This document shows positions 1-7,266 of a stretch of DNA of 24,075 nucleotides, in pieces. This DNA comes from CALEUX01 sp037439945 (GTDB lineage: Bacteria; Bacteroidota; Bacteroidia; Bacteroidales; Marinilabiliaceae). The stretch is from assembly GCA_037439945.1 (NCBI GenBank), contig JBBIVA010000048.1, forward strand, positions 1-24,075. The letters are read 5' to 3'. The position numbers and the translations under genes are program-made. The notes beneath the pieces were generated by a model. It had not been told where the DNA came from and did not search any database. It saw only the letters and a program-made list of their open reading frames with translations. Each line of letters begins with the position of its first letter. The first letter of the stretch is position 1.

Positions 1-60
1 AGGGTTAATCCCGGCTTAGTCATTAGTTCATTGCCTTTCTAATGACTAATCCGGGATTAA
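1..60 (-). repeat. REP-like 60-bp imperfect palindrome, copy 1
   Basis: Arms at 5-26 and 39-60 are reverse complements with one mismatch (C15 against T50), around a 12-nt loop at 27-38. The reverse complement of the whole 60 bp recurs at 18120-18179 with only two substitutions, loop included, so this is a dispersed element and not a chance hairpin. Similarity stops at base 60: the next bases do not match the flank of copy 2. The left boundary cannot be judged because the window starts here. The strand is set relative to copy 2 and is arbitrary. REP-like palindromes are often moved by IS200-like (RAYT) transposases, but none is present here. Confidence 0.85.
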
Positions 61-110
61 TTTGGGTTTAACAAATATAGAAAATTTGCATCAAGGTTTA
101 ATCAGGCAAT

Positions 111-142
111 AAAAAATCCCTCCGGATAAACCGAAGGGATTT
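111..142 (-). terminator. Rho-independent terminator of fabG
   Basis: An 8-bp stem (114-121 with 135-142) extends inward by three further pairs after one mismatch and closes on a 5-nt loop. On the minus strand it is followed by six U residues (complement of 111-116). It lies about 20 nt beyond the fabG stop codon, the right place to end that transcript. Confidence 0.85.
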
Positions 143-163
143 GCACTATAAATATTGTTTTTA

Positions 164-910
164 CTACATATTCATACCACCACAAACATGTATAACCTGA
201 CCGGTAACATAGGCTGATAAGTCAGAACCCAGATAAACACAGGTATTTGCCACGTCTTCGGGGGTACCACCACGGCGTAATGGTATTTGCGCTTCCCAGG
301 CTTTTTTAACATCTTCGGGTAATACACCAGTCATTTCGGTGATAATGAAACCGGGGGCAATTGCATTACTACGAATGCCTCTTGAACCAAGTTCCTTAGC
401 AATAGATTTTGTAAATCCAATCATTCCGGCTTTTGATGCAGAATAATTAGATTGTCCGGCATTACCGCTAACACCAACAACCGAACTCATATTTATAATT
501 GACCCCGATTTTTGTTTTAGCATTGTTGCCTGTATTGCCTTTGTAAAATTAAAGCATGACTTAAGATTAACATTAATTACAGCATCCCACTGTTCTTCAG
601 TCATTCGCATTAATAGTGTATCTTTGGTAATCCCTGCATTATTAACCAAAATATCTACCCTGCCAAAATCCTTAACAATTTCTTCAACCACTTTTTGTGT
701 ATCTTCGAAATTAGCAGCATTTGATGCATAGCCTTTAGCTTTAACACCCATAGCAATAATTTCATTTTCAGTTGCTTTAGCTGCATCATTATAGGCTAAA
801 TCTGTAAAAGCAATATTGCATCCTTCTGCAGCATAGCGCAATGCTATTGCCCTTCCAATTCCCCGTGCAGCTCCGGTAATAATAGCGGTTTTTCCTTGTA
901 ATAACTTCAT
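164..910 (-). CDS. fabG: 3-oxoacyl-[acyl-carrier-protein] reductase FabG
   Basis: NADPH-dependent reductase of the fatty-acid elongation cycle, reducing 3-oxoacyl-ACP to 3-hydroxyacyl-ACP in the cytoplasm. The 248 residues match the family's usual length and form one short-chain dehydrogenase domain. The glycine-rich cofactor motif TGAARGIG is at 12-19 and NNAG at 90-93. The catalytic set is N115, S143, Y156 and K160, the last two in YSASK. The C-terminal end VCGGMNM resembles the usual FabG tail, with Cys where many have Asn. The ATG at 908-910 fits the normal FabG N-terminus. The gene appears to be a single transcription unit, with its own terminator and a possible promoter near 1016-1023; no other fab or acpP gene is adjacent. 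Some SDR enzymes of this length act on other substrates, but the overall similarity favours FabG. Confidence 0.9.
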   Translation of the reverse strand: MKLLQGKTAIITGAARGIGRAIALRYAAEGCNIAFTDLAYNDAAKATENEIIAMGVKAKGYASNAANFEDTQKVVEEIVKDFGRVDILVNNAGITKDTLLMRMTEEQWDAVINVNLKSCFNFTKAIQATMLKQKSGSIINMSSVVGVSGNAGQSNYSASKAGMIGFTKSIAKELGSRGIRSNAIAPGFIITEMTGVLPEDVKKAWEAQIPLRRGGTPEDVANTCVYLGSDLSAYVTGQVIHVCGGMNM

Positions 911-1015
911 TTTAATTTCAGATTTGTTTTTACTGAATTTCTATTATCAGATACAATTTTAATAATCAGGATAAAAATGCACCAATTAATCAATAAATTG
1001 AATTTTTATCCGCAT

Positions 1016-1023
1016 CAAAGGTA
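1016..1023 (-). promoter_or_regulatory. Possible -7 box for fabG
   Basis: Read on the minus strand, TACCTTTG matches the Bacteroidota -7 consensus TAnnTTTG and lies about 105 nt upstream of the fabG ATG. No good -33 TTTG element is visible at the expected distance, so this is tentative. Confidence 0.35.
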
Positions 1024-1098
1024 AAAAATTAGTATAATATGAAAAGTAAAAAATGATAAAACCGATCTTCTTAATTTTTTTTTTACATATTAATATTT

Positions 1099-1931
1099 TC
1101 AGGATTCTCGATTTGAAGCCTTGATTTGTGTATTATCCGGGTAATTTTGACGAACAAACTCAATCAGACCTTCATGTAGCTTAACTTTTAGATCCCATAC
1201 CGAAGGCCAATCCCTGGCACTTGCAATAGCCCTTGATTCCATTGATTTTTCAGTACAACCGGTAACCTGAAGAAACTTAACCTTACCATCACAATATGGG
1301 TTTTTTGCAAGAGACTTATCCATAAATTCATGAAATTTATCAACCAGGAAACCATAATCAATAAAAATAAAAACCGATCCTATAATCTCTGCTGTTTGCC
1401 TGCTCCAATTCTGAAATGGTTTTTCAATAAAATGAGAAGCCGTAAAAACAAGTATTCGTTATCCCAAATGGCTTACACTACATAAGTAAGCGTAATTTCC
1501 TCAATTTTTCCCAATTCACCTTCAATAATTACAACATCATCAATTCTGAAGGGTTGAGTTAATGCCAAATGGAAACCAGCCGGTAACATGGATATTCTTC
1601 TTTGAGCTGCTAAGCCAATAATTATACCTGCAATACATGCTGGGGCCAATAACTTACTCATATTTATCTAATTGATTCAAAGCTTAATAAGGCCACCGAT
1701 AAAAAAAATAAAAAGTACAATAAAAACACCTATGCTTGATAAAACCTTTACCTGTGTATGAACTTTACGTGCCTTTAAATTATCTTCGTAACCTACATCA
1801 AAATTTGATAAAATGAAAACTTTAAATGCCCTTATTACAGATATAAGTAACCAATCAATTACAAATAAAAACATCAAATTATAGAACTGCCCAAGATTGA
1901 ATTCCTCTATTTTAACATTAACCTGCTCCAT
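1099..1931 (-). pseudogene. Broken MscS-family mechanosensitive channel gene
   Basis: Three consecutive minus-strand pieces read as one small-conductance mechanosensitive channel (inner-membrane osmotic safety valve). Piece one (1931-1680) has a membrane segment and the linker DNLKARKVHTQVKVL typical of this channel group, then a second hydrophobic stretch. Piece two (1661-1476) carries the pore and beta domain with GIIIGLAAQR and LTQPFRIDDVVIIEG. Piece three, open without a start from about 1450 down to 1102, begins with HFIEKPFQNW and contains the C-terminal domain ending in ...FVRQNYPDN. Lesions: TGA at 1677-1679 and TAG at 1671-1673 between pieces one and two, where an alternative frame restores FESIR before the next ATG; TAA at 1473-1475 in place of a Val-type codon; and a one-base deletion near 1448-1451. 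The N-terminus may also be lost, since an in-frame TAA lies 9 nt before the first ATG. Several lesions make sequencing error an unlikely full explanation. Confidence 0.85.
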
Positions 1932-2244
1932 AAAAATTTAACCTAAATTAAATTTAAGAAGTGGTAAACCGGTAAAGAAATTGTAAATCACATATTTTAT
2001 ATTTGCCAAGCAACATTTAATTATAGTAACAATTCATAATAATGACTGAACAAATAATATTATTGCAATTATTTATTGCTATTAATTATTTAGAGAGTTA
2101 TAATTACCAATAGTTCGTTAAACTTTTAGAATATTAGATGTTATATTAATGCAAACTCCTGATTTTAACACATTACGCGTTCAATAAATATATTTGTATG
2201 CATTTGCAAATCAAACAAATAAAAAAGTTTAACGATATATTAAA
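1932..2244. other. Intergenic region with one dispersed-repeat candidate
   Basis: This very AT-rich stretch lies between the broken MscS gene and the sirtuin stop codon. I see no convincing gene, terminator or RNA in it. The only notable feature is about 31 nt at 2115-2145 that nearly matches 15062-15092 (three differences). Confidence 0.5.
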
Positions 2245-2985
2245 TTAATTAAAAAGTAATTTACCCAATTTATTGAAAATATAAACTGCATCACCTTTTA
2301 AATGCAGATCTGTTAAATTATTTGTAAAAAGTGACTCATCAGGATTAACTTCAATTATGAAAGCCCCGTTTCGTTTTGCTTCATAGGGGACCATAGCGGC
2401 CGGCATTACTTCACCTGTACTACCTACTATTATACAAACATCGGCATTTAATGCTTCATTTAAACTGTTTCTATATGCATTTTCTGGTATTCCCTCTCCG
2501 AAGAAAACAAAATCGGGTTTTAATAATTTGTAACATTCCGTGCATTTTAAAGGCACTTTTGACCAATTTACCTTTCCCACACTACTTGTTTTACCACATC
2601 CCACACAAACCAGCTGTTTTGAATTACCATGAAACTCAATTACCTTTTTTGAACCAGCATCCTGATGTAAATTATCAATATTTTGAGTAATCACACTTTT
2701 TAAATATCCTGAATCTTCCATTTTTGCCAAAGCAAAATGAGCATTATTGGGTTTGGCACTGCCAAAAAAATCGTAAAAAATCTCTTTTATAACCGGCCAT
2801 GATTTTTCAGGGTTACTTAAAAAGAAATCGATTCCCAGAATCTCAGGATTATAACGGCTCCAAATACCTGTACTTCCCCTAAATGGAGGTATTCCGCTTT
2901 CCACCGATATACCCGCTCCTGTAAAAGCAATACAGTAATCGGATTTTATTATTAAATCAGCTGCTTTTTTTAACAGGTTGTCCAT
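2245..2985 (-). CDS. Sir2-family NAD-dependent protein deacylase
   Basis: Sirtuin expected to remove acyl groups, mainly acetyl, from lysines using NAD+ in the cytoplasm. The 246 residues cover the whole catalytic core. NAD-binding GAGIS is at 23-27 and PPFRG at 33-37; QNID at 101-104 and the catalytic His at 119 follow. A zinc site is formed by Cys 127, 130, 148 and 151. KPDFVFFGE is at 156-164, GST at 188-190 and VNPDE at 213-217. The DFFLSNPEKSW segment (53-63) and the PDFVFFGE form resemble class U bacterial sirtuins such as the Thermotoga enzyme. The Tyr-x-x-Arg pair that marks desuccinylases of the SIRT5/CobB type is not visible in the corresponding region (about 60-75), so deacetylation is the more likely main activity. 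It starts 33 nt after the sucD stop on the same strand, which suggests co-transcription. Confidence 0.9.
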   Translation of the reverse strand: MDNLLKKAADLIIKSDYCIAFTGAGISVESGIPPFRGSTGIWSRYNPEILGIDFFLSNPEKSWPVIKEIFYDFFGSAKPNNAHFALAKMEDSGYLKSVITQNIDNLHQDAGSKKVIEFHGNSKQLVCVGCGKTSSVGKVNWSKVPLKCTECYKLLKPDFVFFGEGIPENAYRNSLNEALNADVCIIVGSTGEVMPAAMVPYEAKRNGAFIIEVNPDESLFTNNLTDLHLKGDAVYIFNKLGKLLFN

Positions 2986-3018
2986 AAAGGGGCAGGGTTA
3001 ACATCATAATTTACTTTT

Positions 3019-3891
3019 TTACCTGTTTATAGCGTTTTTCATGGTTATACCAATTTTAGCCGGAGAATCAACAACATGTACACCACACTCTTTCATAACC
3101 TTCATTTTGGCCACTGCAGTATCTTCCGAACCTCCTATTATTGCCCCTGCATGCCCCATTCGCCGGCCTGGAGGAGCTGTTTGCCCTGCTATAAAACCAA
3201 CCACAGGCTTAGTACCGTTATCCTTTACCCATAATGCCGCATCTGTTTCCATATTGCCGCCTATTTCGCCAATCATTACAATACCTTCAGTATCAGAATC
3301 GTTCATTAATAGTTTAATGGCATCGAGAGTAGTTGTGCCAATAACCGGATCGCCACCAATACCAATACAAGTACTTTGTCCCAAACCAAAATGGGTAAGC
3401 TGGTCAACAGTTTCGTATGTTAATGTGCCCGAACGGCTGATAACACCTATTGAACCCTCCTTATGTATAAACCCCGGCATAATACCAACTTTTGCTTTAC
3501 CCGGTGAAATAATTCCTGGACAGTTGGGACCAATCAACCTGGTTTTTTTATTCTCAAGAAACATTTTAACTTTTACCATATCAGCAACTGGTATTCCTTC
3601 AGTAATAGCAACAACTAATTCGATACCGGCATCGGCAGCCTCCATAATAGCATCAGCAGCCCAGGCAGGTGGCACAAATATAACTGTAACATTGGCACTG
3701 GTAGTTTTACGTGCATCTAAAACGGAATTAAAAACCGGTAATCCCAAATGTTGGGCACCTCCCTTACCGGGGGTAACACCGCCAACGACAGCTGTACCGT
3801 ATTCAATCATTTGCCCGGCATGAAAGGTACCCTCCGAACCGGTAAATCCCTGTACTATAACTTTTGAATTTTTATCGATTAAAACACTCAT
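3019..3891 (-). CDS. sucD: Succinyl-CoA synthetase, alpha subunit
   Basis: Subunit of the TCA-cycle enzyme that interconverts succinyl-CoA and succinate with nucleotide phosphorylation, working as a complex with SucC (beta). The 290 residues match the family length. The CoA-binding Rossmann region contains VQGFTGSEGTFHAG (13-26) and the NCPGIISPG motif (123-131). The phosphohistidine is H247 in GRRMGHAGAIIGG. The sucC gene, often adjacent in other bacteria, is not in this window, so the two subunits are encoded apart in this genome. The ATG at 3889-3891 gives the standard N-terminus. The sirtuin gene follows after 33 nt. No clear promoter box is visible in the 615-bp upstream gap on this strand. 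Confidence 0.95.
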   Translation of the reverse strand: MSVLIDKNSKVIVQGFTGSEGTFHAGQMIEYGTAVVGGVTPGKGGAQHLGLPVFNSVLDARKTTSANVTVIFVPPAWAADAIMEAADAGIELVVAITEGIPVADMVKVKMFLENKKTRLIGPNCPGIISPGKAKVGIMPGFIHKEGSIGVISRSGTLTYETVDQLTHFGLGQSTCIGIGGDPVIGTTTLDAIKLLMNDSDTEGIVMIGEIGGNMETDAALWVKDNGTKPVVGFIAGQTAPPGRRMGHAGAIIGGSEDTAVAKMKVMKECGVHVVDSPAKIGITMKNAINR

Positions 3892-4058
3892 AAAAAATAT
3901 TATTTATAGTGATGACTTAATTAGAATTTTAATTTACATTATTTTAACAACTATATTACCAAAAAGACTAAAATTAATTCAATTTTTACTTGACATCATA
4001 TTATTAAATGATCATTTTAAAACACAAATGGGTGGTAAAACATCCAATCATCTCTTAG

Positions 4059-4091
4059 GTAATCTCCCTGTGTACCGGGATTACTTTTTTT
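4059..4091 (+). terminator. Terminator-like hairpin with no plus-strand gene before it
   Basis: The stem GTAAT/ATTAC plus CCC/GGG (4059-4068 with 4077-4084, a two-base bulge on the left side) is followed by seven T residues at 4085-4091. It has the form of an intrinsic terminator on the plus strand. No plus-strand gene lies upstream within the window, so it would end a short unannotated transcript or be part of a repeat. Confidence 0.45.
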
Positions 4092-4160
4092 ATTCATAAG
4101 TGTTTTTCTTAAAAAGGTATTCATGATCCACTTCGCTCCACTGCAGCAAAAAAAAGTAAG

Positions 4161-4176
4161 TTCCGGTAAACCGGAA
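4161..4176. repeat. Perfect 16-nt palindrome
   Basis: Seven-base arms TTCCGGT and ACCGGAA surround AA. It sits within the structured region before mnmE and could be part of a dispersed element or a protein-binding site. Confidence 0.6.
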
Positions 4177-4216
4177 TTCTACTCCAAATGCCGTCGCTGC
4201 ATCCCGATTGTAGTTT

Positions 4217-4250
4217 TGTAAGTTTTTAAAAAAAACAACAAAAACTTACA
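4217..4250. repeat. 11-bp inverted repeat
   Basis: TGTAAGTTTTT at 4217-4227 is the exact reverse complement of 4240-4250, with a 12-nt A-rich spacer. It can form a hairpin on either strand. Confidence 0.7.
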
Positions 4251-4260
4251 TTGGGACTAT

Positions 4261-4355
4261 AAATCAAATTAATATCCTAAAATCCGGAAGCTCGCTTCGC
4301 TCAAACAGTCAGGATTTCTTAACGGAAATTAATTTGATTTTCTTAACGGAAATTA
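4261..4355. repeat. 13-bp inverted repeat with overlapping 16-bp direct repeat
   Basis: AAATCAAATTAAT at 4261-4273 pairs exactly with 4328-4340. Between them a second stem (AAATCC at 4280-4285 with GGATTT at 4312-4317) and the GC-rich hairpin core GAAGCTCGCTTC are nested. The 16-mer TTCTTAACGGAAATTA occurs at 4316-4331 and again at 4340-4355, a 24-nt period. All matches are read directly from the sequence. The nested layout resembles a small non-autonomous or dispersed element; function unknown. Confidence 0.7.
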
Positions 4356-4478
4356 TCTGAGGCGAAAAGTAAGCCCCAGAAAAACAAAATCTACCAGTTT
4401 CCTTATCCTTAAGCATATTTTTATAGATTTAAAAACACCAACCATTATAATGTAACCATCATTACCATCAATAATTTG

Positions 4479-4486
4479 TATTTTTG
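4479..4486 (+). promoter_or_regulatory. Possible -7 box for mnmE
   Basis: TATTTTTG matches the Bacteroidota consensus TAnnTTTG and lies 20 nt before the mnmE ATG, a plausible leader length. A matching -33 TTTG is not evident. Confidence 0.4.
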
Positions 4487-4506
4487 GGATTTAATATAAA
4501 ATAATA

Positions 4507-5919
4507 ATGATAACCACCGATACTATTTGCGCCATATCAACTGCCAGTGGAACTGGTGCAATTGCTGTAATCAGGATTGCCGGACCGGAAGCCTTTTCGG
4601 TTTGTGAAAAAATTTTTAAACCCACTAAAGCAGGTAAAAAGATTTCAGATCAGCGCCCAAATTCTGTACATTTTGGAGTTATAAACGATGGCGAAAAAGA
4701 TATAGATGAAGTTCTTTTATCAGTTTTTAAAGCCCCTAACTCGTTTACGGGAGATGATATTATTGAAATTGCCTGTCATGGAGCCATGTATATACAGCAA
4801 CAAATTTTGCAGCTATTAATTAAGAATGGTGCACTAATGGCCCAACCCGGGGAATTTACGCAACGTGCCTTTTTAAATGGGAAAATGGATTTAAGCCAGG
4901 CCGAAGCAGTAGCCGATTTAATTGCCGCCCGGAGTGAAGCAGAACGACGCGTGGCGCTACATCAGATGCGTGGCGGCTTTTCGTCGGAATTAATAAAGCT
5001 GCGTGAACGTCTTTTATGGTTTATTTCGTTAATTGAACTTGAACTTGATTTTAGTGAAGAAGATGTTGAGTTTGCAAGCCGTAAGGAGTTATTTGAATTA
5101 GTTGAGGAACTTATCAACTATTTAACAGGTTTAGTTGATTCATTTAAATTGGGTAATGCCATTAAAAATGGCATTCCGGTTGCAATTGCAGGCCATACCA
5201 ATGTTGGCAAAAGCACATTGCTTAATGCATTATTGAATGAGGAAAAAGCCATTGTTTCAGATATACACGGCACAACCCGCGATGCAATTGAGGATTCGAT
5301 AATTATAAGAGGAGTAACTTTCAGATTTATTGACACTGCCGGTATTCGAACCACCGCTGACAAAATTGAAAGTTTGGGGATACAATTAACCTTCCGAAAA
5401 ATAATACAGGCAGCCATAATTTTATTGCTGGTTGATGTTACCGAACCTATTAACAAAATTCATGATGTAATTAACGATATTCTGAATAGAATTGAAACCG
5501 ACCGGCAGCAGCTTATTTTAGTTGTTAACAAAACTGATTTAATTGATGAATCAACAATTAATGAACGCTTCTCTAAAAAAGCATTTCCTGAATTATACGG
5601 AAAAAACAGTATTGTTCCAATTTCGGCAAAGTATAAACGAAACATTGATACCTTAACCGATGAACTTTTACGGTGGGTTGACACTAATGCAATTGACAAT
5701 GATGAACTTATTGTAACAAATGTGAGACATTATGAGGCATTATCAAATGCCCTGGAAAGTATTTTAAGGGTTAAAACAGGCCTTAATGATAATATTTCAG
5801 GCGATTTTCTGGCACAGGACATACGTGAGGCACTTCATTACCTTGGAAGTATAACAGGCCAAATTTCAACTGATGAAATACTAGGTACCATTTTTAAGAA
5901 TTTCTGTATCGGAAAGTAA
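4507..5919 (+). CDS. mnmE: tRNA uridine-5-carboxymethylaminomethyl synthesis GTPase MnmE
   Basis: GTPase that, with MnmG, adds the carboxymethylaminomethyl group to the wobble uridine (U34) of certain tRNAs. The 470 residues match the family length. The N-terminal folate-binding domain (about 1-120) starts with DTICAISTASGTGAIAVIRI. A helical domain holds the GTPase insert: G1 GHTNVGKST at 229-237, G2 TTRDAIED just after it, G3 DTAG at 276-279 and G4 NKTD at 341-344. The protein ends in FCIGK, with the conserved Cys at 467. All key motifs are intact. mnmG is not adjacent. The gene appears monocistronic and converges with the AraC regulator downstream. Confidence 0.96.
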   Translation: MITTDTICAISTASGTGAIAVIRIAGPEAFSVCEKIFKPTKAGKKISDQRPNSVHFGVINDGEKDIDEVLLSVFKAPNSFTGDDIIEIACHGAMYIQQQILQLLIKNGALMAQPGEFTQRAFLNGKMDLSQAEAVADLIAARSEAERRVALHQMRGGFSSELIKLRERLLWFISLIELELDFSEEDVEFASRKELFELVEELINYLTGLVDSFKLGNAIKNGIPVAIAGHTNVGKSTLLNALLNEEKAIVSDIHGTTRDAIEDSIIIRGVTFRFIDTAGIRTTADKIESLGIQLTFRKIIQAAIILLLVDVTEPINKIHDVINDILNRIETDRQQLILVVNKTDLIDESTINERFSKKAFPELYGKNSIVPISAKYKRNIDTLTDELLRWVDTNAIDNDELIVTNVRHYEALSNALESILRVKTGLNDNISGDFLAQDIREALHYLGSITGQISTDEILGTIFKNFCIGK

Positions 5920-6189
5920 CCACCACCATTATTTAAAAGCCGGCTCAACAATAGTAGTATTGGTGAAGTTTTAGGGAATAGCTAATTTATAAGTAGGTAA
6001 TAATATTTTACCAATTGATTACAAATGATTTTACACACCCAATTACCCTTTACAATTCGACGATTATATTGTGAATATGATTTTTTCATAAAGATTAAAT
6101 TATTATGTTTTAAAATGTATACACCTGTGCTACGCTTTTTTTTCATAATATGGATGGTAAATTATCATAAGGTTTAATGTACATAAATG

Positions 6190-7062
6190 TTATAGTGTTT
6201 TTCTATATTCCCTTGGGGAAACACCAATTATCTTTTTAAAAACTCTTGAAAAATGAAATTGATCCTGATAACCGGTTTCCCTTGCCACTTCACCAATCGA
6301 TAAGTTTGAAAGATTCAATAACTGACAGGCCCGCTGCATTTTTAACTGGTTAAAATAATTAATTGGCGACTGTGCAGTTTTAGCAAAAAAAAGCCGTGAA
6401 TAATGAGCAACCGATAACCCTACCTCGTTTGCTAAATCATTTAATCGAATATTACGGGTAATATTTTCAAGCATATAATTTATACTTTTATTAACGGAAT
6501 CGTTTTCATAAGCTTTGTTCACTAAACGGAATTGATCTATATGAATAAATGAAGCCAACAGGTAGGCCAAACATAAATTCACATATTCAAGTGTATCCAC
6601 TCCAAAACCTCGTTCAAGATTTCGAAAAATATCATGAAAAATACCTATTCTTGAATTAATTCGCGAGTCCTTTCCCTTGTCAATATTAATCACCCTGCTT
6701 CCATAGTTATAAAAATATTGCGCTTTCTTCCCTGTAAAATGGAGCCAATATATAGACCAAGGGTGAAACTCATCTGAATAGTAAAGATGCGATTTCCCGG
6801 CCGGAATAATAATATATGAATCAGCATCAACAGAAAACGACTTTTGGCCAATCCATACAATTCCCTTGCCGGCAGTGCAATATATAAGTATTGATTGATC
6901 AATACCATCTTTCCTTTCGCGGTAGTGATATTGGGCATCAGGATAGTAACCTATATCTGTAAAAAATAAATCAGAAATAAGTGGGTCAGCTTCTATTACC
7001 TTTTGAATACCTTGGGGAACCACATAACTTAATTGCCCCGGGAAACCATCCTGTCGTTTCAT
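6190..7062 (-). CDS. AraC-family transcriptional regulator with N-terminal cupin
   Basis: Likely sugar-responsive regulator of the divergent locus to its right. The N-terminal half (about 30-115) reads as the AraC-type sugar-binding cupin, with YHYRERKDGIDQ at its start and IIIPAGKSHLYY later. The C-terminal part (about 190-290) holds two helix-turn-helix units: LNDLANEVGLSVAHYSRLF, then IGEVARETGYQDQFHFSRVF followed by the family-typical ending GVSPREYRKTL. The length of 290 is normal for the group. The gene is transcribed away from the MFS gene, and the roughly 200-bp space between them contains palindromes that could be its operators. Ligand identity is unknown; control of the adjacent glycosidase and transporter genes is inferred from position. 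Confidence 0.9.
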   Translation of the reverse strand: MKRQDGFPGQLSYVVPQGIQKVIEADPLISDLFFTDIGYYPDAQYHYRERKDGIDQSILIYCTAGKGIVWIGQKSFSVDADSYIIIPAGKSHLYYSDEFHPWSIYWLHFTGKKAQYFYNYGSRVINIDKGKDSRINSRIGIFHDIFRNLERGFGVDTLEYVNLCLAYLLASFIHIDQFRLVNKAYENDSVNKSINYMLENITRNIRLNDLANEVGLSVAHYSRLFFAKTAQSPINYFNQLKMQRACQLLNLSNLSIGEVARETGYQDQFHFSRVFKKIIGVSPREYRKTL

Positions 7063-7174
7063 TTATAACCAATTTAAAATAATTGCGGCCCTGAAAAATA
7101 ATAGCATGTAAAATAAACAACAAAATATTACCCTTTTTACATACAGACATTTAGGACTAAGTATTCATTTTAGA

Positions 7175-7214
7175 ATATGATAATATTATCCATATTTTGA
7201 AAAGAATGATCATT
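7175..7214. promoter_or_regulatory. Palindromes in the AraC/MFS divergent region
   Basis: GATAATATTATC (7179-7190) is a perfect palindrome inside a longer imperfect one starting at about 7175. AATGATCATT (7205-7214) is a second perfect palindrome. Both lie in the shared upstream region of the regulator and transporter and are candidate operators, though AT-rich palindromes can arise by chance and AraC proteins usually bind direct repeats. Confidence 0.3.
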
Positions 7215-7266
7215 GATTAATGATAAAAGTACTACTATTTTTGAATTAACATTATTAAAACGGGTA

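Larger units (their letters stand above)
3892..4506. other. Structured intergenic region between sucD and mnmE
   Basis: This 615-bp gap lies between divergent genes and contains no convincing CDS. From left to right it holds: AT-rich DNA; a plus-strand terminator-like hairpin (4059-4091); a perfect 16-nt palindrome (4161-4176); an 11-bp inverted repeat (4217-4227 with 4240-4250); a 13-bp inverted repeat (4261-4273 with 4328-4340) enclosing a smaller stem; a 16-bp direct repeat; and a possible -7 box before mnmE. The GC-richer patches with CGCTTCGCT-like words differ from the surrounding sequence and suggest an inserted or dispersed repeat element. Confidence 0.6.

Noticed and set aside
3041..3823. 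Long plus-strand open frame (260 codons) across sucD
   Set aside because: It is the antisense shadow of sucD; its translation is rich in Pro, Ile and Ser with no family features, while sucD on the other strand is fully conserved.
5996..6012. Hairpin GGTAA/TTACC as terminator between mnmE and the AraC gene
   Set aside because: The stem is only 5 bp and no T run follows on either strand.
7213..7266. TTG start giving an 18-residue longer MFS protein
   Set aside because: The extension is polar and the ATG at 7267 gives the usual short N-terminus before TM1.
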